NCBI GenBank assembly: GCA_023374025.1
Contig: SIJG01000014.1
Span: forward strand, 419,077 to 483,076
Direction: 5' to 3'
DNA length: 64,000 bases
Origin: Heterodera schachtii
Taxonomy: Eukaryota > Nematoda > Chromadorea > Rhabditida > Heteroderidae
The notes under the pieces: generated by a model
Told to the model about the DNA's origin: nothing
What the model saw: the letters and a program-made list of their open reading frames with translations, nothing else
Database searches by the model: none
Made by a program: the position numbers and the translations under genes
In this document: in pieces, positions 11,921-22,134 of the stretch
How the letters are laid out: each line of letters begins with the position of its first letter
Position numbering within the stretch: the first letter of the stretch is position 1

Positions 11921-12252
11921 TATGGAATTTTATTTTAATAATGCCTGAGAATCAAATCCATATTTATAAATTTGAAAATAAAGAGATGAATTTTGAAGCA
12001 TTTTTTAATTTTTTGCTAACTTTCGGCGAGTTAAGAAACATGAAAACGCATTTCAAATTTGGTTCTAGGTATTCTAAGAATAAAAATTTTTCGAAAAATT
12101 ATGTATCTCAAAATTTAAGTGTTTACTGTGCCAAAATTTAAGACTCTTATTTTTACACTTTAGAAAAAATTTCGAAATTATTATTTGTTATTTTTAAAAG
12201 AGCCAATTTCTAATTTTGAAACGTTTTGGTTTTATTGTTAGCGCTTTTTTGA

Positions 12253-13029
12253 ATGAATTCTCAGCAATTGGATGATCTTAATTCTTGCCTTAATCAGCTA
12301 TTACGAACAATTAAGGAGGACACGAGTGAAGTCCGTTCTTTGAGTATCTTTTTCTGGTTGTAATTTACTTAATTCAGTTCCCTCCGTCTGACCTTCTTGA
12401 TGAGATTAAACAATGCTTGGATTTTCTCGCCAACTCGCCAAAAATACTCGCAAAACAACGAGCCGAATACATTTCCCTTTCCTGGCCTGCTGACCTTCGC
12501 GTCGTGCTTAACAGACTCTTGCGCACTTTCAATATCCGTCAGATTTTGAGTTTTAAAATTTTAAGTGGACCTTTGATTGAAATCGTTTTCTATATTACAC
12601 ACTTTATTTACTTTGCTATAATCATTCACTTTAAAATAAAATAATTATAGCGGAGGAATATGTCAAATTATGCTTCGAACTGAGCAATTGTGCGGCACAA
12701 AGTTTGGGCGCGGATTGGCTAAAATCGTCGGATAAGCAATTCCTGCGTCTGTTGGCCAGTCTCTCCAGTGGGCGTCTTCGCATTTTGTTGGATAAACCTG
12801 AGGAAGTCTCTCTTTATACTACGATTCTTTAATTGGCTTAAATTGTCGACGTTTTATTTCTCAGATTGACATGGCTCAGCTCATCGCCTGTCTTCAGCTC
12901 CAGGAATATTTTTTTGGCTGTGTTGAGGATGAACAGTGTTGGATGAGCGACGATGAGCAAGTTTTTCTGTCATTTAGGAAGCGAGTTGAGAAAGTAGCCG
13001 CCCACCTTTCATCGAAAAAAAACATATAA
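12253..13029 (+). CDS. Neurochondrin-like armadillo protein (short)
   Basis: Exons 12253-12330, 12378-12537, 12651-12805 and 12865-13029 join in phase to 185 residues, ending in TAA and followed by AATAAA near 13051. The segment from LRVVLNRLLRTF through LCFELSNCAAQSLGADWLKS, FLRLLASLSSGRLRILLDKP and the acidic helix ending EKVAAHLSS lines up with the middle of animal neurochondrin (ACGSDWI...FLALLVNLACVEVRLAL). Neurochondrin is about 700 residues, so this is only a part. Either the gene is short in this lineage, or the ORF starting at 13279 is its continuation through an exon I could not place. The donor after GAA at 12330 (GTCCGT) is chosen for frame. Function in nematodes is not known to me. 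Confidence 0.55.
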
Positions 13030-13278
13030 AAAAGAAAAATTCATTATTCAATAAAATTTCACATTTATGCTGCAAAGCAATTCAACGATTATTGGCACTA
13101 ACAAAATAGAGAAATATGCAACCGAAAGAAAGGGGTGGGGGCTACACCATAGGCACTATTACCGAGGGGGGGGGGGGGTGTGCCAGGCCTCTTACGACGA
13201 GGGGTGGTGCGCCGGCACACCTCTTGTTCACCTATGTTACCGAAAGTTCAATTAATTCTTATGGTTATTCTTTTTCAG

Positions 13279-14046
13279 TGCCACTTTCGTTTCCAAATGC
13301 TGTCAAGAAGCAGCAGCCTTTGTCTGTTCTTATACAACCGCTTGTGCCCATCAATTGTCCGACATCACTTCGCGAATGGATCTTTTCCTTGTCCTCTACC
13401 GTTTCATTTGTGCTTTCCTTAGCATCGGCGGACATGAAATAATTGACGTCAAATTGCTAACCGATGCATTGCCCATACTTACCGATGTCTGCGGTGAGTT
13501 GCTTAGGGAACATAATGGAAGGCATAATGAAGCTACCCCCCCATTTACTGGGAAAAAACATTTCAAAAAGGCGTAGGATTTTGGCCATTGTTTATACTTT
13601 AGATTTTAGACCAAAAATCCCGAAGTAGTAATTGACTTTTAGGTCCTATCTGATTTTGGCTTTCATGAAATTAGTCCACCAGCCATAATTCGTTCAATTT
13701 CCAAGGTTACTGCTTGAATCAAGGCGATGCTTCAATGGCCTGGTTTCTGCTCGGTAATCTTCCCGTCTTTGCTGACCCATTGAACGAGGCCCTGCTTGGT
13801 CTAATAATGAAATATGCTGAGCTTGTGCGCCACAAATCAGACTCATTGTCGGATAAAATAATGACAGCCCAGCAAATCTCCGATTTGGTGGAGGGGCTCG
13901 TCGACCGAAAAGGATGGTACACGGAACAGGCGCTGGCGGACTTGGACCAATTGGCAAAAGATAGCCATGAAACGAATGGGGGACATTTGAATGATTTGGT
14001 TTCGAGGTTACGAACCAACGTAAAAGAAACAGACCAAAAAACATGA
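13279..14046 (+). CDS. Uncharacterised helical protein or 3' part of neurochondrin-like gene
   Basis: Two exons, 13279-13493 and 13706-14046, splice in phase and end at TGA. The protein is all-helical with no signal peptide: conserved-looking stretches include MDLFLVLYRFICAFLSIGG, ALPILTDVCGYCLNQGD and QQISDLVEGLVDRKGW. The first exon is open from its acceptor (TTTTTCAG at 13278), needs two bases from an upstream exon, and has an in-frame ATG at 13374. It lies 250 bp after the preceding stop, a spacing compatible with a trans-spliced operon gene, or it is the continuation of the neurochondrin-like gene. A second region of weak likeness to neurochondrin (ILGAWLAEE..) favours the latter. The span 13030-13278 holds a poly-G run and no exon I can support. 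Confidence 0.5.
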
Positions 14047-14225
14047 TTTTTCATTGTATTTTGAACCTTGATAAAATTATTAAAATGAATTATTCCGAGT
14101 TTTACTATTTTGAAATCACCTTCACAAAGGGGACAACGGGTCATGAGCATTAAAGTTTTGTCATTTTTCGCCTAGGGGTAGAGGACTCATAAAACATCCG
14201 ATTCTTCCAATTCTTTGCCATCCTT

Positions 14226-14847
14226 TCATTTGGATTCGTCCTTCGCCTCTTCTTCCAGTTCTTGAATGCGCTTCTTGTGGCGTTCCACCACGTCATGGTG
14301 GTGCTTGGCTTGCTCCTCGTGGTGGTCCTGCTCGCGCTTGAGCTGTAGCTTAAGCAGCTTGAGCTGTTGTTGCTTCTAAACGAACATATAAGAACGTTGT
14401 CTTCACCCCAAATTCACAACCGAGAAGGGTGTTAGTTGTTTGTATTAGGGCTTCTCCGTGGCTGTTTATACAAAAAAATAATGAAATAACTGGTCTCTTT
14501 TGGTCCCTTTTTCCAAGGAAAAAATGGTCAAGAATCAGTGCACAGCATTTACCTATTTATACGAAAACCCAACCTAGCCAATGTGAGGGTTATTAAAAAA
14601 AAGTGGTAGGGTTTACAAGTTTATGGAAGTACTCCTCCTCACGCGCCGCCTCCATTTTGCCGAGGGTTCCGCCCGCGTCGCGCACGGAACCGCCACTGCC
14701 GCCGCCTTTGCCCGCACCGCCACCCAAGTCACCGAGATGCGATTGGGACATTCGGGAACTGAAAAGAAAAACGAAATGGGAAAAAGAAAGGCAAAAGAAA
14801 ACGGACCTGCTTGATAAGGAGCGCACAATGATTTTGGTTGAAAACAT
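14226..14847 (-). CDS. mai: Mitochondrial ATP synthase inhibitor IF1
   Basis: Inhibits F1-ATPase hydrolysis when the matrix acidifies. Exons (minus): 14847-14807, 14758-14617, 14375-14226; 110 residues, junctions in phase, typical family length. The N-terminus [17 protein letters not shown] is a Ser/Arg-rich mitochondrial presequence. It is followed by the glycine-rich [16 protein letters not shown] segment, the inhibitory core [20 protein letters not shown] and a C-terminal coiled coil starting [13 protein letters not shown], with a His-rich patch ([16 protein letters not shown]) as in other IF1 proteins. This matches C. elegans MAI-1/MAI-2; I cannot say which, hence the generic symbol. Confidence 0.93.
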
Positions 14848-14998
14848 TTAATTCCTTAATGTAGAAAAATAAAACGAAAATATAACAAAGAGCAGACAGT
14901 CATTGTTATAACAAAACAATTAATGGAGAATCTAATAGAAAGAATAAAGAAAGTTCAGTGTATAAAAAAGAAAAAGAAAAAAACAGATTTGCGAATTG

Positions 14999-17077
14999 TC
15001 ACCGATCTTCGTCATCACTAAACGCATCTTCATGAAGCTGTTGCCTTATTTGTTGAATTGCCGAGTCGGAACGAAACTCGTCCATTTTGGGGGCCCAAAC
15101 CAAAATAAGGCGATCGGTTGAAGAAGTGATTAGCTAATGGGGAAATTAAAATGAACTTTTGGCAATTAAAGTTTGAGTCACCTGATTATACTCCTTCCGA
15201 TAGGCGCAGGACAAAACATTTTGGAAATGACCGCGCAATGTTTGGAAGTGAATGTTTCCAACAATCGGACGATTTGAGAACAATTTCGGATCAGCAATTC
15301 CCACCACAGTAACATTGTTCGAATTGGGAATGAACAGCCAAATGAAACGCCCCTCGTCACAAAGTTCAAATTGTACGGGAAAAGTGCTGAGGTCGCCTTC
15401 AGATTCGGGCACCTGAATAAGCCCTTTTAAAATGCATTATAATATTAAGATTGATGGGTCAGTTAGTGCTTAGGAAGGTTAAAATGGCTTTAGACCTTCA
15501 GATGGCAGAGCATTCGCATCGTTTCGGCATCCCAAACACAGACATTTCTGTTTTGGGAGAGGGAAAGAAGGAAACGGCCATCCGACGTGCAACGCAAACA
15601 GACAATGCGATCGGAGTGGACCAATTTAGCAGAATTTCTCATTCTGTTCGCTGTTCGTTTTCGGTCCGATTCGCTTTTCGCCTTGTCATTTTCGTAAGGA
15701 CCTTTCACGCGTTTCAATTCGTTTTTGCCACTTCTATAGGATAATTTATGAAATTGACAAAAAGCGTCAAAAAACCTAGCAATGGCACCTAATGTCCCAC
15801 AAAGCGATTTCGCCACTGTCGCTCCCAGTCATCAAAACATAGTCACGGAAACGGTCCCAGCGGACTGACCAAATGCGTTGCTGCAAACAGCGAATTTGTT
15901 GTGCAGTGTTACCCAATCTTTAGGAAGAATGAGCGGAATGTGCAATGGAACGAAACGATGGATACCGCGGGTCCAACAAAACGACATTTGACGAGGAAGT
16001 GGCAATGGAAATCAGCGAAGAGTTGCAATCGCACGGAACGAACCAATGAAAGCTGGAAATGGGCTGCTCGAATGCAAATTTTTCTACCGACTTGAGCTGA
16101 TCAGCATCCCAGATCTTGTAAATAGGAGATCAGTATAATTTAGAGTCCGAACTCTTGAAATGTCCGGGACCAAAACTCGAAAATCTACCGGGGCCCAGTC
16201 GGGACCGGGACATATTCAAAAATAATGAAAAGTTTAAAGAATTTGAAGAGAATGGGCGGAAATAGATTAAACCATTGTCATATTATTGTTTGACGTGAAT
16301 TAACCTTTAGCAATTTGTCTCTTCCTGACGTGGCAAAAATGCTTGAATCGACGGGATACCATTGACATCCATTGACCATAAATTCGTGATGACTTTTCCT
16401 ATTGGTGTTAATTAAGATGTAATGCCTCGGGTAAACTTCGGCATTTGACAGAGAGTTGGAAAATGACTCGAAATCGACGACCGACACATTCCCCCGAGCA
16501 TTGCCACATAGCAAACTAAAAAATAGATTTATTGTTAATCAAGTTAATAAAGGTTTTGGCAAATCAGTTTCAAGGATCAAAATTTTTTTTTTATTATTTT
16601 TGTCTCAAATTGCATCAATTTACGAATATAGCCCTTTGGCTTTTAATGATTTCAAAAGCTCAGTTTTTAACTAGCGTTAAATTATTTATGTTTTAAATCC
16701 GAAATTGGGGGCACCATCTAAACCATTATTTAAAAGTAATTGCATTTATCATTGATGAATGAGTAAAAATTACACACAATCGGTTCTCTGCATAATCAAA
16801 AGACATGGCCGAGGTGCCGGCAGTTGCAGAATTTGATGAGATGGGCATGGCATTACGCCAACTCTGCTCTAAACTTGCAATACGTCTGTCAATTATGTCG
16901 AATTTCGCCGATAAATTTGAAGATCCACTAAAACATAATAAACATACCTTATATGTATGTTAAAAAAATACTAGTTAATTAACCAAAAAAAAAAGTATAT
17001 TATTACATTATTTCCCTGTTTCGTGCGAATAAAGCCGTTGAAGAAGTTGCTGGGATAAATTGTTGACCCATTTTCAT
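14999..17077 (-). CDS. csa-1: CSA/ERCC8-like WD40 protein, transcription-coupled repair
   Basis: Substrate receptor of a CUL4-DDB1 ubiquitin ligase in transcription-coupled nucleotide excision repair. Eight exons (minus): 17077-17007, 16927-16778, 16515-16305, 16114-15966, 15917-15789, 15733-15496, 15412-15182, 15133-14999; 437 residues, all phases consistent. WD blades are visible: CQWYPVDSSIFATSGRDKLLKIWD, IWSVRWDRFRDYVLMTGSDS...ALWD, CLRCTSDGRFLLSLSQN...VWD, and TLRGHFQNVLSCAYRKEYNQ...LVW. As in ERCC8 the protein ends with an acidic Ser/Asp tail (FSDDEDR). The choice of the 53-nt intron 15918-15965 is forced by stop codons and restores LLDPRLGNTAQQIRCLQQ. N-terminal exon (MKMGQQFIPATSS) is the least certain part. 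Confidence 0.88.
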
Positions 17078-18048
17078 TTTGTCATTCTTTTGTTAGCCTA
17101 GTCAAATTATCTAAATCGAAACGCAAAGCAGAAGAAAGCAAAACGCCAATTTTAAAAACGTTTTTGAATTTAAATTTTTTAAATTTTAATTGCTTTTTAA
17201 TTAACTTCGGAAAATCGGTCGGCTTTTAATGTGTTCCTTATTTACTGAAAAATTGTCGTTGCGTTGTGTTATATTGAGTTTTTTCTTTCAAAAATGCCTT
17301 GATTTATGCCATTTTTTCAACCACGCTTCCGTCTCGCAATGGGCTTTAATTGGCTGACGCGTGCCGCACCAACGGAAGGGAAACATTTTTCGGGCGCATT
17401 CGATCAATCCCCGAAATGTTCTTCCCCTCCGTCGTGACCTCCTTCTTCTCATCCTCCTCCTCCTCCTGCTTTGCGCTGTCTTTTGGTCGGTTCGTCCCTC
17501 TTTCTTCTGCCACTGTCCCTCCCTTCCGTCGCTTCGCCATTTCCCTCATCCCTTCTCTTTCCCCCGAATTCCTTGCGCATCGTCCGTCTTTCTTTGCTTT
17601 TATGTTTATTTGTCCACTTCTGTCCAACAACACATTCATTCCCTTGTCATTCTCATCCCTTCTGAACATTTTCTTCCCCCCCCCCCCATTTAATTTCCAT
17701 ACCTTCCATTCATTTTATATTTTTCTCACTCACCTCCACCCCTATCCATGACAATGACTCAATTTTCCTTTATATGTTTATCGAATCCCTTCGATTGAAT
17801 CGCAATTAATTCGATTAATCCATCATCATTATAAGTAAATATTGCAAACCGCACTTTTACTGCATTCATTCCTAAATTACGCGCACTTTTGTCGCCCCTT
17901 CACTTTCTTCTCTCATTTCACTCAACAAATTACCACACACGCGATTAAAAGAATTTAATTAAAAGAATTAAATGAGTTTTCAAACAATTGACCTCTTTCT
18001 GCTGCAGGCATTTCACATAATCTCCTATTGATCCCCCCATTAGTATAA
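17078..18048. other. Intergenic between divergent ERCC8 and liprin-beta, possible shared promoter
   Basis: The two flanking genes are transcribed away from each other. The segment changes from AT-rich (17080-17330) to a pyrimidine-rich plus strand (17350-17690, with a C-run at about 17680), then AT-rich again. No supported coding exon; the long open frames in 17346-17751 come from the CT bias. It may hold both promoters, but no specific motif is recognised. Confidence 0.5.
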
Positions 18049-20938
18049 ATGGAAACATTGTCAACAAAATCAGACGAAACAACAGAAATCGGTGAAACAT
18101 CGCTTAATTCCCGGCAAATGCGAATTGGGGGCGGATTTTGGAATGAATGGCGAACTGTTGAGAATGATAAATCGGAAAAGGTTTCCGATGACGAAGGCGA
18201 ACAAAAAGGTTGGAATGGAGGAGGGAAAGAGTGGGAAAATGATCACAGATCGATGACATTGACCAAAGGACACGGCTTTTCCTCTTCCTCCTCATCCGTT
18301 TCTGCTTCTGCTGCGGATATTGCAGCGCATTGCCCCACCATTGGGCCAAACAGCGAACAGAACTATCGCAACCAAATCCCATCGGTGCCAATCGGGACAT
18401 TGGACGATAATAACGACAATGATGCCAATGTCCCCATTCCCGCTGACCTTTCCGAAGACTCTCTCCCCGTTTTTCGTCAAACTGCTTCATCTTCCTCCTC
18501 ATCCTCTTCCTCCCCTTCTTCATCTTCATCATCCAATGGAATTACCTCCTCGCCAAAGAGTAACAGCTCCGCCCTTCCCGAATCCGATGGCCAAGTGCCC
18601 TCTTCCAATTTGGACTCTTCCGCGGAACTTTCCCTTTTGGCATTGTCTCAAAATGGACAAAAGAATCTCCGCTTCTTCATCGAAGTGATCGTTCTTCTTT
18701 CATAATATTGCAACATTTTAATTTTCTCATCGCCTTAAGGCAATAGAAAAGTCAAAATTGGCAACTCCAATTTCGCTTGAGGACAAATTGAAAGTGTTTG
18801 ATTGGTTGGGCAATTCGGCAGAAGGAAACGAAGTCGGCGGAGGACAAGAAGAGAAGGTGGGAAGTGAATGAATGGCGATGGATTCAACGAAACGAAACGA
18901 ATGTCCGTTTTGGTCGTTCCGTCGTCACTCCCCCAACCCAACCCAATTATAAGCACATTCTTTGGAGTCGGAAAATCCTTAGATCATTCTCAGCGGAGCT
19001 TTTAAAAGGTTACACCCCCCCCCCCCCTCACTGTCCTGCTGCCCCCTATTCCGCCGACAGCACAACAATTGCCAATGTCCGAGAGAGAGAGAGTGATATA
19101 TCGCCAGACAGCAGAGCGGCTTCCTCTGATCACTCCCCCCCCCCTCGGCTTTCCCTGATCACTCTCCCACTTTCTCTCGCCCGGCTTTCCCTGATCACTT
19201 CCCACTTTCTCTCGCCCGGCTTTCCCTGATCACTCTCCCACTTTCTCTCCACCTGGCTTTCCCTGGTCACTCTCCAACTTTCTCTCGCCCGGCTTTCCCT
19301 GATCACTCTCCCACTTTCTCTCCCCCTGGCTTTCCCTGATCACTCTCCCACTTTCTCTCGCCCGGCTTTCCTCTGATCACTCTCCGCTCCCTTTCGGCCC
19401 TCAATTCCCTCCGTCCCATCGCACAAATTCATTCCCCAATTCATTCATTCATCCGTCACTTCCTCTTCTTTCTCCCCTTCTATCACCGGTATTTATTTCG
19501 AGTGCTTTTTCCTTTCGTCGTAAAAAATAACCAAAAATTCGTCGTAAATCCGACCCCGCCTTTGTGCGGCGAAATGCCCACCAATTCGCCACTGTTAGCC
19601 CTCAAATTTTGGCCAATGGAAATGGCAATGAAAGCGCTGCACAAATAATTCGCAAATGGTCAACAAAGTCGAACTCCAATGGGGCGGAGCTGATCCGAAC
19701 ATTGCGAGAACAATTTGGGGGACGAAGTGCGGGAAACATCGCCAGCAGAGGGAACGGCGGAAGGTCAGCAGAGAATTGAAAAACTCATAGGGAGACAAAT
19801 GAGTTCGGGAAAGACCAACTCGAGACTGAAAATCAGCAAATTTCGAATTGGAATTTGACGAGTGTCTGTCATTCTGCTGCTCTCCAACCGTCCCATTGTT
19901 TTTCTCGTCAAAAATCGATTGATTTCTTATTGCTTTTGGCGACAAATGGCCACAAATATTTCTTTCTTTCCTTGGCTTATGCTTTTGCATTAAACAGAAA
20001 GCGCCTGTTTTTTTTGTTGACAAAACGGAGAAATTCCGCAAATTCCAAAGATAAAAATAAATGTGGAATTTGAGGATGGATAACAACAGAAAAAGCAGAA
20101 GCAAACGTTGGGGAAGAAAAAAAAAATTAAAATGAAAAATGGGGGAAATTGAAAAAATAAAAATGTAAATTTGGAAAAGCGCAAAAATCAAATGGTCGGC
20201 GGAGAGTGCTAAGGGACTCACTTTCAGAAGCACTTCGTCGCCCTCCTCGCGCCCCCACTTGGCCTTCCTCGTCCAGCAGTCCGACTCGGCCATTGGCTCC
20301 TCCCTGTGCGGCTCCTGCTCCTTCCTCCCCCCTCCTCCGCCCTATCGGCCACAGCGGTGTTCGTCCGGGAGCGAAGGGGCCATTCCGAGCATGGCCAACT
20401 CCGTCCATGCTCAACATCACCAGCCGGGGGCTCTCTGCACAATTGGCAATGTCAACGGCGATTTCGGGCTGGTCAAAGACTTCACATCACTGCTCGGATT
20501 CGATTGCATTTTGCCGGTGATGAGAGACTGTGAACAGAATGGAAACGGCAGAGAAGCAGAGGAAGAGGGAGCAAAGGAGGAAAATGAGGAAAACGGGGGA
20601 ACGAATAAGCAGATTCTGCTGCTGAGGAAGAATGATGACGGAAGGACGAAAGTGCCGCAGGACAGGGAGGGAAAACGGCACGGGGGAAGAGACGAGGGCA
20701 ATGGGGCACCAAGAGGGGCGGGAGGAGCACCACCAGTGGCGACGACGGCGGCAAGTCCGGTTAGCCAACCAAAGGGAGCGGAGATTGGATTTGGCCGCCG
20801 CACGGACGGGGGCCAACCAAACGGAGCAATTTCCCTTCCAAAAGCGTGGGAAGAGAGGAGGAAAACATTCATTTTGGCGGGAATGGATGAGGGGACGGAT
20901 TGGATGGCCGGCATTGGAAATTGGGCGGGGGTGGCCAA
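18049..20938 (+). CDS. Candidate 5' exons of liprin-beta
   Basis: Upstream of the firm liprin-beta exons are several coding-looking pieces on the same strand. Exon 18049-18684 starts with ATG and encodes a disordered Ser/Asp/Asn-rich stretch with a long serine run. It splices in phase to 18752-18856 (LATPISLEDKLKVFDWLGNS), which resembles the LVEWLQ segment just before the coiled coil of mammalian liprin-beta. Further on, a piece ending at 19763 splices in phase to 20228-20938 (contains ALCTIGNVNGDFGLVKDF and an acidic region), which can join the exon at 22135 (AA|T). I could not link 18856 to the later pieces in phase, and the 5' edge of the exon ending at 19763 lacks a usable acceptor. Treat as alternative or partly wrong 5' exons. 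Confidence 0.4.
19126..19390. repeat. Minisatellite of about 36-37 bp in liprin-beta 5' region
   Basis: At least six imperfect tandem units of the form TGATCACTCTCCCACTTTCT / CTCGCCCGGCTTTCCC. Unit length and the CGCCCGGC versus CCACCTGGC or CCCCCTGGC variants alternate. The block is pyrimidine-rich on the plus strand and lies in a putative intron. Confidence 0.85.
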
Positions 20939-21513
20939 GTCGGCCAATTTCAGCCATTATTTCGCTGCCGTCCCGCAATTAGTCGCTTTGCTTTCGGCTT
21001 TCTTCCACTTTTGGGGATAATCTCTCCTTTTTGGCTCCCAATGGTTTTGTGCCTTTTCGCCTTACCTTACCCCCCCCCCCCCCGCTTTTCCTTCTCCCCT
21101 TTTTTACTCTCTTTCTCTCCCCTCTTTTTCTCTTCAACTCAATTTCATCCATAAAAAGGAAATGCGTGTCATTTCCCGTCATTCCCTCTCCATAGATCGT
21201 CATCATTCCCATTTGGGTGCATCTTTCCCCGGGCATTTTGCCAATTTGCTGTGGGCCAAATGGACTCCGTATGGGACCTTTCTCTCTTACTGCCGAAGGG
21301 AATTGTTTCGGCAATGCCACGCCCCGGTGGGCCATCCGACCCAAATTAGTGCGGCCCTTGGGGCAGATGAGGCAAGGGTGGAGGAAGGGCGGGATGAGCC
21401 ATGGATTATGGATTGGATCGAAGCGAATGGAGGCGGGGGGGGGGGGTACAAAAGTGTTAAAATGCCACCAAAGTCTCATCATTTTGAAACTCATTTTCCC
21501 ACCAACTCACAAG

Positions 21514-21933
21514 GCTCCCGGACAATCCGTCAGAGGTGGACGATCGGACAGTGGACAATCTGACAGTAAAATACACAAAAAGATAAGAAAATGCCATCGC
21601 CGAAGGTGACCGATTGTGCCATATCAAGAAAAAAGGAAAATTGGTAAATAAAAAAGTGCGAATGCAGTCAAAAAAAGTTTCCGTTGCAAATTAGTTTGGG
21701 TTTGGCATTTTTAAGCGATGGCTGCACATCTGTTGATTTCATAAGCGCTTTTTCTTGCCATTCCCTCGCACAAGAATGCCGTCCTATGGATTATGGCACA
21801 ATCGGTCTTCTTCGGCGACGGCATTTTCTTATTTTTTGTGTATTTTACTGTCAGATTGTCCACTGTCCGATCGTCCACCTCTGACGGATTGTCCTCACTG
21901 TCGGATCGCCCACTGTCCGATTGTCCAGTTACG
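21514..21933. mobile_element. Foldback element with repeated termini, 9-bp TSD
   Basis: Left arm from 21514 and right arm to 21933 are inverted copies of each other over more than 100 bp (for example GGTGGACGATCGGACAGTGG on the left is mirrored at about 21860-21880). The right end carries several copies of a motif like CCACTGTCCGATYGTCC. ACTCACAAG occurs directly on both sides (21505-21513 and 21934-21942), consistent with a target site duplication. No transposase frame. It sits in the liprin-beta intron before the coiled-coil exon at 22135. Confidence 0.8.
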
Positions 21934-22134
21934 ACTCACAAGAGAATCATCCCCTCCCTCTCCCCTCAGAGTCCCTCTCCGTCCATGTCCGCTTCATGCT
22001 CCGATTTCCCGGAGTCCCATGAACGCCTTCAAAGTCGTCAAACGACTCGTGACAGGTTCCATTGTCATAATTCCCATTATTTGTTTGCCTATTCAAATGC
22101 CATCCTCTCAAATTTATCTTCCATAATTTCGCAG

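Noticed and set aside
19595..20293. 232-codon minus-strand frame starting MAESDCWTRKAKWGRE
   Set aside because: Starts attractively, but the rest is Phe/Leu/Pro-rich and opposes a plus-strand exon pair whose splice phases agree.
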